Positions 26,894-36,220 of a DNA stretch of 64,000 nucleotides are shown in pieces (position 1 is the stretch's first letter; each line of letters begins with the position of its first letter). The stretch spans positions 310,001 to 374,000 of the forward strand of contig NZ_MVDI01000002.1 in the NCBI RefSeq assembly GCF_002939305.1, given 5' to 3'. Position numbers and translations under genes: made by a program. This DNA comes from Chroococcidiopsis sp. TS-821 (lineage in GTDB: Bacteria; Cyanobacteriota; Cyanobacteriia; Cyanobacteriales; Chroococcidiopsidaceae). The notes beneath the pieces are model-generated. The model was not told where the DNA came from. It saw only the letters and a list, made by a program, of their open reading frames with translations, and ran no database searches.

Positions 26894-27384
26894 AAAGCAG
26901 GTGGATAAATAACTTTCCCCTGATATTTTTCTTGATAATTTGTCAGCAGTTTCACCATAAAAGCGTCTTCTGGTACTGGAAAAGGCGATACAATGCCATA
27001 ATTAATTGATGGTTGGAAACCAAAGCGCGAGTAAAATTGAGGGTGTCCTAAAACAACTACTAAAGCTTCGCTCATCTGATCCGCAGTTTCTAAACCAACT
27101 TGCGCAAGTGCGCTACCAATTCCTTGTTTTTGAAATTTAGGAATGACTGCTAAGGGCGCTAAACCTAATACGCGTAAAGTTTCTTTCCCTACAAGGTCAA
27201 TATAGCTAAATAAAATGTGACCAACTACAGTATTGTTAACTTCTGCAACAAGAGATAACTGCGGAATATAACGATCTGAATGCCGAATGTTCTTAACTAA
27301 TTGCGCCTCATTTTCACGTTCAAAAGCTTGAGTATGAACATTATGAATCGCAGAAGCATCTAGTAAACTTTCACAACGAATCAC
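26881..27384 (-). CDS. GNAT family N-acetyltransferase
   Basis: 167 residues from GTG 27384 (GTG ATT CGT). The beta-strand/helix arrangement of GNAT is clear: VVGHILFSYIDL, LGLAPLAVIPKFQKQGIGSALAQVGL with the acetyl-CoA-binding QxxGIG loop, and VVLGHPQFYSRFGF. The last segment and the HPQFY motif match the YhbS-like subgroup. The acceptor is unknown. The start overlaps the stop of the upstream, frameshifted GNAT gene by GTGA, so it was originally coupled to it. Confidence 0.88.
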   Translation of the reverse strand: MIRCESLLDASAIHNVHTQAFERENEAQLVKNIRHSDRYIPQLSLVAEVNNTVVGHILFSYIDLVGKETLRVLGLAPLAVIPKFQKQGIGSALAQVGLETADQMSEALVVVLGHPQFYSRFGFQPSINYGIVSPFPVPEDAFMVKLLTNYQEKYQGKVIYPPAFQEV

Positions 27385-27889
27385 TTGATTATTAACTCCA
27401 TAAACTTCCAGTTTGAGTGATATGCTTCAGGAATTTCGCTTTCAGGATAGGGTTGAATACTCTGAAAACCAACTGAATGATAAAGTGCTTGTGCTGCTTT
27501 AGCAAAAGGTGCGCAATCCAAACGTAACTTTAAATAACCTATTTGTTGCGTTCACTAATAATAGCTTGCACTAAAGCCTTACCAATTCCTTTTCTGCGGT
27601 ATTCTGGACGAACGTACATTCTTTTAATTTTGCCCACATCCTCGGCAATTTCCCGCAGTCCAGCACGCCCTGCAATATGAGTGTCATATTCTGCTATTAA
27701 TAATCGCCCTGCTGGAGGGACAAACTGTGGCATTCTTATGAGATCCTGCTGCAAAAGAATTTCTACATCAAAAGTGATACTAAAATCACGTTCAACAAGT
27801 AACTGAGTTGCAGTTAAATTCTCTTCAAATAATCTATAAATATGTTTTTTGCGTTCTTCTGTTTGTACTTGAATAATTTTAATACTCAT
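27381..27889 (-). pseudogene. Second GNAT acetyltransferase, frameshifted
   Basis: From ATG 27889 the frame encodes an intact acetyl-CoA-binding core (KIKRMYVRPEYRRKGIGKAL). It stops at 27539 after SERNK. A shift there opens a second frame reading QIGYLKLRLDCAPFAKAAQA, then LYHSVGFQSI and NWKFMEL up to TGA 27381-27383, the expected GNAT C-terminus. So the gene is complete but for one indel near 27540-27550. It may be a recent pseudogene, a sequencing error or a frameshifting site. The repaired stop overlaps the next gene by GTGA. Confidence 0.8.
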
Positions 27890-28052
27890 TGTCTCAAAGT
27901 ACGTGCAATTACAGAAAGCATTCCAGACCCAAGCTTCACATCAAGCATGACTTCTTTAGTTAATTTGATAATCCTCCCTTAACTTTCATAGTGTATTTAA
28001 GGAAAACAGGTATCTGCATACATATTGATTTCCAGAGCCAGAGAAAATAAGT

Positions 28053-28724
28053 ATGGCTAGAGTATATGACACTTTTATTGCAGGTGGTCCTGTAATGTGG
28101 CCTTTGTTAGGGCTTTCTATTGTGACGTTAGCTTGTGCTTTAGAACGAGCTTGGTTTTGGTTTCAATTACTTAGTAAAGAAGATCGAATTGTTCGCGAGG
28201 TGTTAGCAGCAGCACGATTTGATTTAGCCAAAGCTGCAAATATAGCTTATCAAGCTCAATCTTTACCGATTGGTCGTTTTTTACTTGCGCCTTTGAAGTT
28301 AAACCAACCTACTCCTGAAACGTTTCGTCTCGCGATGGAAGCCGCAGGAGATAAAGAGTTTACGCAAATGCGTAAAGGTGATAAATTATTAGAAACTGTC
28401 GTAGCGCTTGCACCTTTATTAGGATTACTAGGAACAGTTACAGGTTTAATAGGTACGTTTAATAATTTAAATATTGGTGGAGGTACAACAGCGGAAGCTA
28501 CACGTGCAGCTGCGGGTATTGGTGAAGCCTTAATTACTACAGCTGCGGGAATGATTGTCGCAATTACTGCGTTAATTTTTTTCCGAATTTTTGTATCTCT
28601 GCAATCACAGCAAATTGATTACTTTTCAGAGGTAGGTAGTGAATTAGAACTCATCTATCGCCAAACTTGGTATGAACCAATGTTAAGTTCTGTTGGACAA
28701 AACAGTATTCGCGGTAACGGGTAA
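28053..28724 (+). CDS. exbB: MotA/TolQ/ExbB proton channel family protein
   Basis: 223 residues with three membrane helices (about 15-35, 125-145, 165-190). The second carries VALAPLLGLLGTVTGLI with the TolQ/ExbB consensus GLLGTVxG, and the third has GIGEALITTAAGM, which includes the conserved proton-pathway Thr. It forms the pentameric stator of a proton-motive-force motor. Two ExbD-like genes follow within 6 bp each, forming an operon. Confidence 0.93.
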   Translation: MARVYDTFIAGGPVMWPLLGLSIVTLACALERAWFWFQLLSKEDRIVREVLAAARFDLAKAANIAYQAQSLPIGRFLLAPLKLNQPTPETFRLAMEAAGDKEFTQMRKGDKLLETVVALAPLLGLLGTVTGLIGTFNNLNIGGGTTAEATRAAAGIGEALITTAAGMIVAITALIFFRIFVSLQSQQIDYFSEVGSELELIYRQTWYEPMLSSVGQNSIRGNG

Positions 28725-28730
28725 TTTATT

Positions 28731-29156
28731 TTGTTTAGAAATCAGCACAGACGCTCCTCGCAGCTACCAGAAGTTAATTTAATACCGATGATGGATGTAT
28801 TGATGTCTGTTCTCACGTTCTTCATCATCACTTCAATGACATTATCTGGTAGAAGAATTGCTAATGTGAGTTTACCAAAAGTAAGTAGTGAAGTGCGCGA
28901 ACAAAGTTCTTCACTTAAGACTTTCGAGCCTTTAGTTGTAGGATTAAACTTCCGCGGCGAGATTATCATTGGAAATCAATTGATTACTTTAACGCTCCTA
29001 GAAAAAGAGGTTCAAGGTTATTTAGAGAAAAATCCGCAAGCACTAGTCGTACTAAAAGCTGATAAAAAATTATCGTATAAACAAGTAGTCCGAGTTTTAG
29101 AAAAGATGCGCGATATCGGAGGCGATCGCGTTTTTTTGGCTATCGAAAGAAATTAA
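28731..29156 (+). CDS. exbD: ExbD/TolR family protein (first copy)
   Basis: 141 residues from TTG 28731, the only in-frame start that keeps the N-terminal tail. A short basic cytoplasmic tail is followed by PEVNLIPMMDVLMSV, where the Asp at position about 23 of the membrane helix is the essential protonatable residue. The periplasmic domain (about 60-135) contains VVLKADKKLSYKQVVRVLEKMRDIG, the TolR/ExbD fold. It pairs with the ExbB channel. Confidence 0.88.
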   Translation: MFRNQHRRSSQLPEVNLIPMMDVLMSVLTFFIITSMTLSGRRIANVSLPKVSSEVREQSSSLKTFEPLVVGLNFRGEIIIGNQLITLTLLEKEVQGYLEKNPQALVVLKADKKLSYKQVVRVLEKMRDIGGDRVFLAIERN

Positions 29157-29161
29157 AGAAG

Positions 29162-29563
29162 ATGATGCGATTTAAACAGCAACGTGCTGCAATACCTACA
29201 ATTGACTTAACGCCAATGTTGAACGTCATGATGGCAACTCTGGCTTTTTTTGTTTTGATTTCGATGACATTGACAACCGAACAAGGCGTTGATATTCAGC
29301 TACCCGCAGGAGATACTACATCACCGCAAAACGCCCCTGAACCACTAGTTGTAGAATTAAGTAGACAACAACAGATTTTTATTGAACAACAACAGGTGAG
29401 TAAACAGCAACTCCTGCAACAAATGCAAATTTATCTTCAGCAAAATCCCCAAGCTGCTGTTGTGCTTCAACCTGATCTTGAATTACCCTATGAAGTTGTC
29501 GTTCAACTATTGGCAGAAATGCGCGATGTCGGAGGCGATCGCGTTTCTTTAGCTATTGATTAG
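29162..29563 (+). CDS. exbD: ExbD/TolR family protein (second copy)
   Basis: 133 residues from ATG 29162. The membrane helix is IDLTPMLNVMMATLAFF. At the position of the usual protonatable Asp there is Asn (TPMLNVM against TPMMDVL), a change from the first copy. A D also lies just before it (TIDLTPM). The periplasmic part is Gln-rich (about 70-105) and ends EMRDVGGDRVSLAID. It may form a heterodimer with the first ExbD, with only one protonatable helix (inference). Confidence 0.87.
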   Translation: MMRFKQQRAAIPTIDLTPMLNVMMATLAFFVLISMTLTTEQGVDIQLPAGDTTSPQNAPEPLVVELSRQQQIFIEQQQVSKQQLLQQMQIYLQQNPQAAVVLQPDLELPYEVVVQLLAEMRDVGGDRVSLAID

Positions 29564-30395
29564 CATTCGGATCGCTATTCCAGACAACAATCATTGTACC
29601 GATACTCGTTGCTGTAGGGACTAAGTTTAAATACTTGACAAAATTACCTTTTTGTAGCTTGTAAATGTTTCCTCCACCGTACTCGCCATGTAAGGAAACT
29701 TCTATGCCACTATTTGTTAGCTGTGGTTCAATTTCAGTAAAGACTTGTTCGGGTGTTTTTAGTGAAATCCATTTAATTCGCGTAATTTCCTGTTTTTGTT
29801 GTGGTTCATCTGTCTCTAAGCTTTCTGCTGTAAAAAATAATTCAGGCTGTGCAAAATAACTCGGATCGACGCCCAATTCTTCCGCAACCTCTCCCGAAAT
29901 TTCTCCAAAGAGATTTTGGAATGTCTCATTATCATCTGAGGTGTTAGGAGATGCTTCTGTTGTCAATTCGGGCGTTGGTTCCTGAGTTGTTGATTCCTCT
30001 GGTGAAGGTAATGGCGTTGGAGATGCTGAAGGCGTAGTTGTGGAACTCGGTGTAGCTTGAGGTGTTGGCGAACTACTAGGAGATAGTTTTGGTTGCGATA
30101 TTGTTGGCGGTGTTACCTGTTGTGGTGTAATTTTGGGGCTTGGTTGTGGAAGCTGACGTGGCGAAGGTTTAGTTGGTACAGATGCTTGAGGAGAAGGTTT
30201 TTTTGGCGGTGCGAGTAACTGGGTAATTTCTAGTTCCTCTTGTTTTGGTTTTTGTTCAATTTGTGATTTTGTTGGCTGTGGTATTGGTAGCATTAGAAGT
30301 ATCCCATGCAAACCCAAAGAAATAAATAGCATGGGTCGATATAACAATTGTAAGAGAGGAGGTAGATTTTTTCGGAATAAATAAGGTTGATTCAT
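29553..30395 (-). CDS. TonB-like protein with proline-rich linker
   Basis: 280 residues from ATG 30395, preferred to an upstream start because the membrane helix (MLFISLGLHGILLMLPI, about 22-38) then sits near the N-terminus as in TonB. The His in that helix matches the motif contacting ExbB/ExbD. A long Pro/Ser/Thr/Gln linker (about 45-165) spans the periplasm. The C-terminal part (about 170-280) is not a clear TonB_C domain. It is convergent with the exb operon (11-bp overlap). The combination suggests an energy transducer for outer-membrane receptors. Confidence 0.65.
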   Translation of the reverse strand: MNQPYLFRKNLPPLLQLLYRPMLFISLGLHGILLMLPIPQPTKSQIEQKPKQEELEITQLLAPPKKPSPQASVPTKPSPRQLPQPSPKITPQQVTPPTISQPKLSPSSSPTPQATPSSTTTPSASPTPLPSPEESTTQEPTPELTTEASPNTSDDNETFQNLFGEISGEVAEELGVDPSYFAQPELFFTAESLETDEPQQKQEITRIKWISLKTPEQVFTEIEPQLTNSGIEVSLHGEYGGGNIYKLQKGNFVKYLNLVPTATSIGTMIVVWNSDPNANQ

Positions 30396-30435
30396 AATGC
30401 TTTTACAGTGCTTAGGTCTACCTCTTTCATCATAT

Positions 30436-31215
30436 TTACCCAAATCTACCGCGGATATAATCCTCGGTTTGTTTATTATTAGGATGCGTAAACATTCGCT
30501 TTGTTTGTTCAAACTCGATAATTTCTCCCAGATACATAAAAGCTGTATAGTCAGAAATTCGTGCAGCTTGCTGCATGTTATGTGTTACGATTAAAATTGT
30601 AACTTTTTCTTTTAATCGAGTAATTAAGGTTTCAATATTACTTGTAGAAATTGGATCGAGTGCTGATGTTGGTTCGTCAAAAAGGATAATTTCAGGATTC
30701 GTTGCTAAGGCACGGGCAATACATAACCTCTGCTGTTGTCCTCCAGAAAGATTAAAAGCTAAATCGTATAAGCGATCTTTTACTTCATCCCATAATGCTG
30801 CGTTGTATAAAGCTTGTTCTACTTTTTCATCAATAACGCTTCGTCGCGACTCGCCTCTCACGCGCAATCCATACGCAATATTTTCATAGATTGATTTTGG
30901 GAAAGGATTAGGTTTTTGGAATACCATACTAATCCGCATTCTTACTTCTATTGGATCTATGTGACGACTTAATATATTTATTTGTTCAGAATCAAGGAAG
31001 ATTTCTCCTTCGTAACGATTACCAGGATACAGATCGTGCATCCGATTAAAGCAACGCAGTAAGGTAGTTTTACCACATCCTGAAGGTCCGATTAAAGCTG
31101 TCACTTTATTTTCAGGTACAAGCAAATTGATATTTTTTAATGCCTGGACTTTTCCGTAATAAAAGTTCAGGTGATTAACTTTAGCTTTAGTTTTAAAGGA
31201 GGCTATTTCTACCAT
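30436..31215 (-). CDS. pstB: Phosphate ABC transporter ATPase PstB
   Basis: 259 residues from ATG 31215 ([10 protein letters not shown]); longer starts run into pstA. Walker [10 protein letters not shown] (43-51), the signature [16 protein letters not shown] and Walker [13 protein letters not shown] are all present, followed by the H-loop VTHNM. It powers high-affinity phosphate import through PstCA. It overlaps the 3' end of pstA by 7 bp and closes the pstSCAB operon. Confidence 0.97.
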   Translation of the reverse strand: MVEIASFKTKAKVNHLNFYYGKVQALKNINLLVPENKVTALIGPSGCGKTTLLRCFNRMHDLYPGNRYEGEIFLDSEQINILSRHIDPIEVRMRISMVFQKPNPFPKSIYENIAYGLRVRGESRRSVIDEKVEQALYNAALWDEVKDRLYDLAFNLSGGQQQRLCIARALATNPEIILFDEPTSALDPISTSNIETLITRLKEKVTILIVTHNMQQAARISDYTAFMYLGEIIEFEQTKRMFTHPNNKQTEDYIRGRFG

Positions 31216-32129
31216 TTGATTCGTTGACGGATACGATAGCGGAGATAAATGGCTAAACCATTCATTCCCAGTGTCATACAAATTAATACGATTCCAGCAG
31301 CAGCAGCATTTAATTGAAAAGCTGGTTCAGGACGCGATACCCAATTAAACATTTGAATAGGCATTACTGTAAAGGGCGCTTGTAACCAACTGAAAGAAAT
31401 GTAGGGAAATTCTGTTTTGATTGGCGGATCGGGTAAAAAAGCAATAAAAGTTAGAGCCCCAATTGTAATTAAAGGTGCTGTTTCGCCAACTGCGCGCGAT
31501 AACCCAATAATGACACCTGTCAGAATACTGCCAATCGAGTATGGTAAGACGTGATCCCAAATTGCTTGCCATTTACTTGCACCCATTGCATAAGCAGCCT
31601 CGCGGATACTATTAGGAATTGCGCGTAATGCTTCGCGGGTAGTCACAATTACAATTGGTAAAACAAGTAATGCAAGAGTTAATCCTGCAGTCAGAATACT
31701 TTCACCTAAATTGAGTTGATAAACAAATAACCCTAATGCTAAAAGTCCGTAAATAATTGAAGGAACACCTGCTAGATTAGTCACATTAATTTCAATTAAA
31801 CCTGTTAACCAATTTTTCCCAGCGTATTCTTCTAAATAAATACCTGAAGCAATTCCCACAGGTATGGCTGCGATCGCCGTGACAATCATCACTAGAATCG
31901 TACCTACCCAAGCGGCTAAAATTCCAGCTTCTTCGGGCTTTCGGCTAGGAAAAGATGTTAAAAATTGCCACGATAAACGAGGTAAGCCATCAATAAATAG
32001 ATCTATTATTAATATTATTAGTGTGGCAATTCCAACTAATACAGACAACAAGCCAACGACAGCAAACATTGCCTGCCAAAGTTTATTGCGGGCAATAATT
32101 GTTTTAATGTGTTGTAAGTCTTGCTGCAT
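31209..32129 (-). CDS. pstA: Phosphate ABC transporter permease PstA
   Basis: 306 residues with six membrane helices and the ABC permease EAA loop ([22 protein letters not shown], about 165-186). It forms the transmembrane pathway with PstC. The stop of pstC is 2 bp upstream and pstB overlaps its end. Confidence 0.96.
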   Translation of the reverse strand: MQQDLQHIKTIIARNKLWQAMFAVVGLLSVLVGIATLIILIIDLFIDGLPRLSWQFLTSFPSRKPEEAGILAAWVGTILVMIVTAIAAIPVGIASGIYLEEYAGKNWLTGLIEINVTNLAGVPSIIYGLLALGLFVYQLNLGESILTAGLTLALLVLPIVIVTTREALRAIPNSIREAAYAMGASKWQAIWDHVLPYSIGSILTGVIIGLSRAVGETAPLITIGALTFIAFLPDPPIKTEFPYISFSWLQAPFTVMPIQMFNWVSRPEPAFQLNAAAAGIVLICMTLGMNGLAIYLRYRIRQRIKW

Positions 32130-32131
32130 AA

Positions 32132-33058
32132 TCAGTATTTTTCGCGAAAGTGTCTGCTAAGAAAATAACCAAAAATATTAAAAACTAAAGTCATTAATAC
32201 CAGTGTTAGTCCTGCAGCAAAGATCGTTTGGTATTCTAAACTACCGTGAGGTAGATCGCCTAAACTTACAGAAACAATATAGGCGGTGATTGTTGCAGCT
32301 TCGTTCATCGGATTCCAGGTGAGAGTCGGCTGCAAACCAGCAGCGATCGCCACAATCATTGTTTCGCCAACTGCACGCGAAATTCCTAAAATATAAGCTG
32401 CTGTAATTCCTGAAATAGCTGCGGGAAAAATAACTTTTAATGCTGTTTGTAAACGCGTCGCACCCATAGCATACGAACCTTCGCGTAGTTGTACAGGTAC
32501 AGAGCGCATTGCATCCTCACTTACTGAACTGACATAGGGAATAATCATTATTCCCATAACAATGCCAGCACTTAACATATTAAAACCAGGGAGATCCCAT
32601 AAAAAGTTTTGTAATAGTGGTGTTACAAATAAGAGCGCAAAATAGCCATAAACTACTGTAGGAATACCAGCTAATAATTCTAAACACGGTTTAATAAATT
32701 CACGAAATCGAAAAGGTGCAAACTCACTCAAATAAATTGCTGCGATAGTTCCTAGGGGTACTGCAACTGACAAAGCAACAGCCGTTGTTACTAAAGTACC
32801 TGAAAGAAGTGGTAAAATTCCGTAGTGCGCATCATCAAATAGTGGCGACCATTGTGTATCTGTGAGAAAATCTATTATAGAAACTTCTCGAAAAAAAGCG
32901 ATCGATTCGTATACTAAAATTCCCAGAATAGCGATCGTTGTGGCAACAGAAGAACAAGCTGCGAGAAATAATAAAATCTCAATTGCTTTTTCCTGTATAT
33001 TTCGCAGTAATTTAGATGATAATGGTCTTTTTGTAAGTTGTATTTGCCTTTCTACCAT
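32132..33058 (-). CDS. pstC: Phosphate ABC transporter permease PstC
   Basis: 308 residues, six membrane helices after a charged N-terminal tail. The EAA loop reads SVSEDAMRSVPVQLREGSYAMGATR. It pairs with PstA. It lies 126 bp behind pstS and 2 bp before pstA on the same strand. Confidence 0.96.
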   Translation of the reverse strand: MVERQIQLTKRPLSSKLLRNIQEKAIEILLFLAACSSVATTIAILGILVYESIAFFREVSIIDFLTDTQWSPLFDDAHYGILPLLSGTLVTTAVALSVAVPLGTIAAIYLSEFAPFRFREFIKPCLELLAGIPTVVYGYFALLFVTPLLQNFLWDLPGFNMLSAGIVMGIMIIPYVSSVSEDAMRSVPVQLREGSYAMGATRLQTALKVIFPAAISGITAAYILGISRAVGETMIVAIAAGLQPTLTWNPMNEAATITAYIVSVSLGDLPHGSLEYQTIFAAGLTLVLMTLVFNIFGYFLSRHFREKY

Positions 33059-33184
33059 AATTATGTGAATTCAGCGCATACCTAGCGAATTTATTCGCAG
33101 TAATTTCTTTAACTATAATTGAGCGATTAGTAATCAACTTTGAGTCAACTACTAATCGCAATTGCTATATTTAGCAACGATTAT

Positions 33185-34243
33185 TTACAGTCTAGCTTCG
33201 CGTTGCAATAGTTCTTCAATACGAAGTCCAACAGCTTCTTTACCACCAAATACTGTTCCTACTTTGTTTTGTTGAAAATGGTTTCTTGCTAACGTGTAAG
33301 CACGTGCAGGTAAAGCTACATAACCAACTTCAGCAACTAATCTAGGTGCGTTGCTCATGTAGTAGTTGACGAATTGTTTGACATCATCTCTAGCTGCTGC
33401 TTTAGCGTTCACGTAAATAAATAAAGGACGCGACAAAGGCTGATAAGTACCATTTTCTACGGTTTCTCTAGAAGGTAATACAGGTTTACCGTTGCCATTA
33501 TCAATTGCTACAGCTTTTAAGCGATTTTTGTTAGCTTCGTAATAGGCATAGCCAAAGTAACCTAACGCGCCGCGATCGCGACTAACTCCTTGTACCAGAA
33601 CGTTATCATCTTCGCTAGCTGTGTAGTCTGTGCGGCTAGACTTAGCTTTACCTACTATTGCTTCAGTAAAGTATTCAAAAGTTCCCGAATCTGCGCCAGG
33701 ACCGTACAGCTTCATGGGCGTGTTAGGAAATCCTTGACGTACCTGACTCCAGTTCGTAATTTTACCTTGCGCGGCGGGTTCCCAAATGCGCTTTAACTCA
33801 GCGACAGTCATGCTGTTTACCCAGTTGTTTCTGGGGTTGACAACGACGGTTAGAGCATCGTAAGCTACTGGCATTTCGATGTATTGAATCCCAGCACTCT
33901 TACACGCTGCCATTTCTTCAGTTTTAATCGGTCGAGAAGCGTTAGAAATTTCGGTTTCGCCACGACAGAACTTTTTGAATCCACCGCCAGTACCAGAAAT
34001 ACCAACTGTAACGCGCGTTCTCCCACCGGTTTGTTTTTGAAAGTCTTCGGCTACAGCTTCCGTAATTGGGAAAACTGTACTAGAACCATCAATGCGGATT
34101 GTCGTTGGGTTTTGAGAACGAACTACTGCGGGTACTGATAAACCAATTGTTGCACCTGCTACGAGTAGCGATGCGATCGCTCTTCGACTTGTCATACTTG
34201 CCTTGAAGCGACCAAGTTTGATACTCATCTTGTGACCCAGCAT
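33185..34243 (-). CDS. pstS: Periplasmic phosphate-binding protein PstS
   Basis: 352 residues. The N-terminus has a basic region and hydrophobic segment ([22 protein letters not shown]) as an export signal; ATGs at 34243 and 34228 are both possible. The phosphate-binding motifs [13 protein letters not shown] (near 50) and [24 protein letters not shown] are clear, as is [13 protein letters not shown]. It delivers phosphate to PstCAB. The upstream segment (34305-34336) has Pho-box-like repeats. Confidence 0.96.
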   Translation of the reverse strand: MLGHKMSIKLGRFKASMTSRRAIASLLVAGATIGLSVPAVVRSQNPTTIRIDGSSTVFPITEAVAEDFQKQTGGRTRVTVGISGTGGGFKKFCRGETEISNASRPIKTEEMAACKSAGIQYIEMPVAYDALTVVVNPRNNWVNSMTVAELKRIWEPAAQGKITNWSQVRQGFPNTPMKLYGPGADSGTFEYFTEAIVGKAKSSRTDYTASEDDNVLVQGVSRDRGALGYFGYAYYEANKNRLKAVAIDNGNGKPVLPSRETVENGTYQPLSRPLFIYVNAKAAARDDVKQFVNYYMSNAPRLVAEVGYVALPARAYTLARNHFQQNKVGTVFGGKEAVGLRIEELLQREARL

Positions 34244-34289
34244 ATTATCTGTGTATTGATTTTAAAAACGCGTAAAAATCTCACTACAG

Positions 34290-34336
34290 ATAGAATACTG
34301 AGCTATGGTTAAGAGGTTATAATAAAAGGTTAAAAA
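34290..34336 (-). promoter_or_regulatory. Pho-box-like repeats and -10 element of pstS
   Basis: On the minus strand, TTTAACC, TATAACC and TTAACC follow one another, spaced 13 and 8 bases, similar to the CTTAACCT-type repeats bound by cyanobacterial SphR/PhoB. TATTCT about 10 bases further could be the -10. The spacing is not the canonical 11 bp, so the call is tentative. Confidence 0.5.
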
Positions 34337-34406
34337 GAAATTAATTCTCGGTTAATTGTACTTTGTTGTTACTTAAGTCCTTAATGTGACTTAGAGCTAG
34401 CTGAGT

Positions 34407-34539
34407 CTATAAAATCATCGAACGGGATTTCATCTGTGATACCATTTTGCGAAAAGAACGAGTTGTCGCCATAAAATCAGAACTACAGTAATAACGACGA
34501 TTCAACTCGTTGAATTCCTGATAAACCTGATTCGCTACT
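34407..34539 (-). pseudogene. Unassigned coding remnant after the secreted-protein gene
   Basis: A minus-strand frame reads DKVANQVYQEFNELNRRYY, then SSDFMATTRSFRKMVSQMK up to TAG at 34407. It has protein-like composition but no start codon except an internal ATG. It is either the C-terminal piece of a lost gene or chance. No family is recognised. Confidence 0.3.
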
Positions 34540-35145
34540 TTATCTTCTAGTGGTACGCTCTAAACTCCCGCTTTTAGAAGAGCTTAGGCTACCATAGCTA
34601 AATAGATTTTCAATCAGATTTGTGCCATCTATCGTAATGCTGCCTGTAACTTGTGCTTCCCTATATGAACCATTAGATCGATAGCGCGAAAAATAATTTT
34701 GTGTTTGATAAGTGTAATCGGATCTACCTGTGGATGTAGATCCTATACCTGTCCAAGTTAACGCCACCGATACATTTTTATTAGTTCCTGACGAGTAGTC
34801 ATAGACTACAAATGTACCTCTCAAAGAGGCTGAGCTAAGCTGATTATCGATTGTGAAGTTGGCATTCGGACTAGAGCCATATCCAGATGAATATGTTCCA
34901 TTGCAAAAGTTATAGGTATCGTAATATAAGTCTGCTCCCATCTGTGGAGTCGGTGCGCCTGGACCGTCTTTAACTCTGCTAGTAAAAGCGTTAATATAAA
35001 CAGAGGTTGAATTACAATCATCATACTGGTAAAATGAAGCAGAAGCATTTTGTCCTTTAAACTGGTACTTAGTTGTAGTAGCTGCCACTGCTGGCAAGCT
35101 CAAGCTAAAGGTAGCCAAAATAGCTCCAGCAACTGCTGTTTTCAT
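34540..35145 (-). CDS. Secreted protein of unknown function
   Basis: 201 residues with a Sec signal peptide (MKTAVAGAILATFSLSLPAVA, cut after AVA at about 21). The mature part is rich in Ser, Thr, Tyr and Gly and poor in helix formers, with two Cys (about 44 and 80) that could pair. It reads as a small beta-rich extracellular protein. I do not recognise a domain. An AAGGAAAGAAACAG-like SD precedes the ATG. A copy of the pstS upstream segment lies about 270 bases before the start (35416-35475), hinting at phosphate-linked expression. Confidence 0.7.
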   Translation of the reverse strand: MKTAVAGAILATFSLSLPAVAATTTKYQFKGQNASASFYQYDDCNSTSVYINAFTSRVKDGPGAPTPQMGADLYYDTYNFCNGTYSSGYGSSPNANFTIDNQLSSASLRGTFVVYDYSSGTNKNVSVALTWTGIGSTSTGRSDYTYQTQNYFSRYRSNGSYREAQVTGSITIDGTNLIENLFSYGSLSSSKSGSLERTTRR

Positions 35146-35415
35146 CTGTTTCTTTCCTATTTTTGATTCAAATTACTTCCAGAGCGGAATTAGACTTAGT
35201 TAGTCTACATACCGCTTTCGTCTTTGTGACGACTAACAACTATATTCAGTAAAAATGGCTACTGTTTCCTTTGTTAAGTAACTTTGATATTTCGCAAAGA
35301 CCAGCAAGTGTTCTTCGCAAGTTGCAATATATTTGCAGTAAACTTGCTGTAACTTGCACAAGCGATCGCATTATTTAGTTTGCATATTCAAGCAGTTAAC
35401 AAAATTAATTTGGTA

Positions 35416-35475
35416 ACGTATCAAAAACTCATTATAGACAGAATATTTGTCTATTGTTGAGAGATTATGTACGAT
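35416..35475 (-). promoter_or_regulatory. Degenerate duplicate of the pstS upstream segment
   Basis: Aligning 35416-35468 with 34268-34320 without gaps gives roughly three quarters identical bases, including CAGAATA, CTAT.GTT and AGAG.TTAT. On the minus strand TATTCT is kept in both. The Pho-box-like AACC repeats are partly lost in this copy. Confidence 0.45.
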
Positions 35476-35497
35476 TAGTAAAAGTAATTGTTGATAG

Positions 35498-36119
35498 TCA
35501 GTACAAAGTCAATAAGCATTCTTCATATGTAGCTATCCACTCGCAGCCAAGTTTTATATAAAACGCAATCGCGCTCGCATTATCGGCTTTCACCTTTAAA
35601 CCGATACAATTCACCGTCTGGCAAAGTCCTTGCCAAAACTTAGTTACAACTTTTTACTCAATCCTTGTCTGCGAAATTGTGGGGAATACACGTGGACTCC
35701 AGCAAGACTCACGAGAGTATTTTCGCGTCGAACACCATAGTAGCATTCAGTTTCTATCATCTGCAAGTCAAACCAGTTTTCTAGATAACTCACGCGATAT
35801 AACTGTACTATTTCATCTGCATTGTCTACTGCAAGTTGATGCCTTCAGATGTATCAAAATCAGCTAAAAGCTGATGATTAGTTAAAGCCATTTTGTTATA
35901 CAAACCGTGGAATTGTATTTGGTAATCATCAGCAAATACGCGAGCTAATCCACTAAGATGAGCCATCAAATTTGGTTCTACTGTCAAACCCCAGAGTACA
36001 GGTAAATCGGAACCAGTATATATCAAAGCAACTTGCTTCAGCGTATCTTCCTGCAAGCCGTACCAAGTCGTATGTTGCCAGAAAAAATCGTCTTTGTCAT
36101 GTAAACAAGCTGCTTTCAT
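35498..36119 (-). pseudogene. GNAT acetyltransferase pseudogene with several lesions
   Basis: The first frame (ATG 36119) reads WYGLQEDTLKQVALIYTGSD and NKMALTN; a segment between HDKD and DFFW expected in relatives is missing. It stops at 35826. Other frames then continue: VDNADEIVQLYRVSYLENWF, GVRRENTLVSLAGVHVYSP, QFRRQGLSKKL and, after another shift, ADNASAIAFYIKLG. These are the acetyl-CoA-binding and C-terminal parts of a GNAT. At least two frameshifts and a stop show decay. Confidence 0.85.
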
Positions 36120-36220
36120 GAGGACTTACACAAACAACTCTTATTTCTTTGTGTCCTGTGTGTCTACGCTGCGGGAATGCTACATCTATGTAGTTTGTTT
36201 GCAAAAACCATAAGTTTAGA

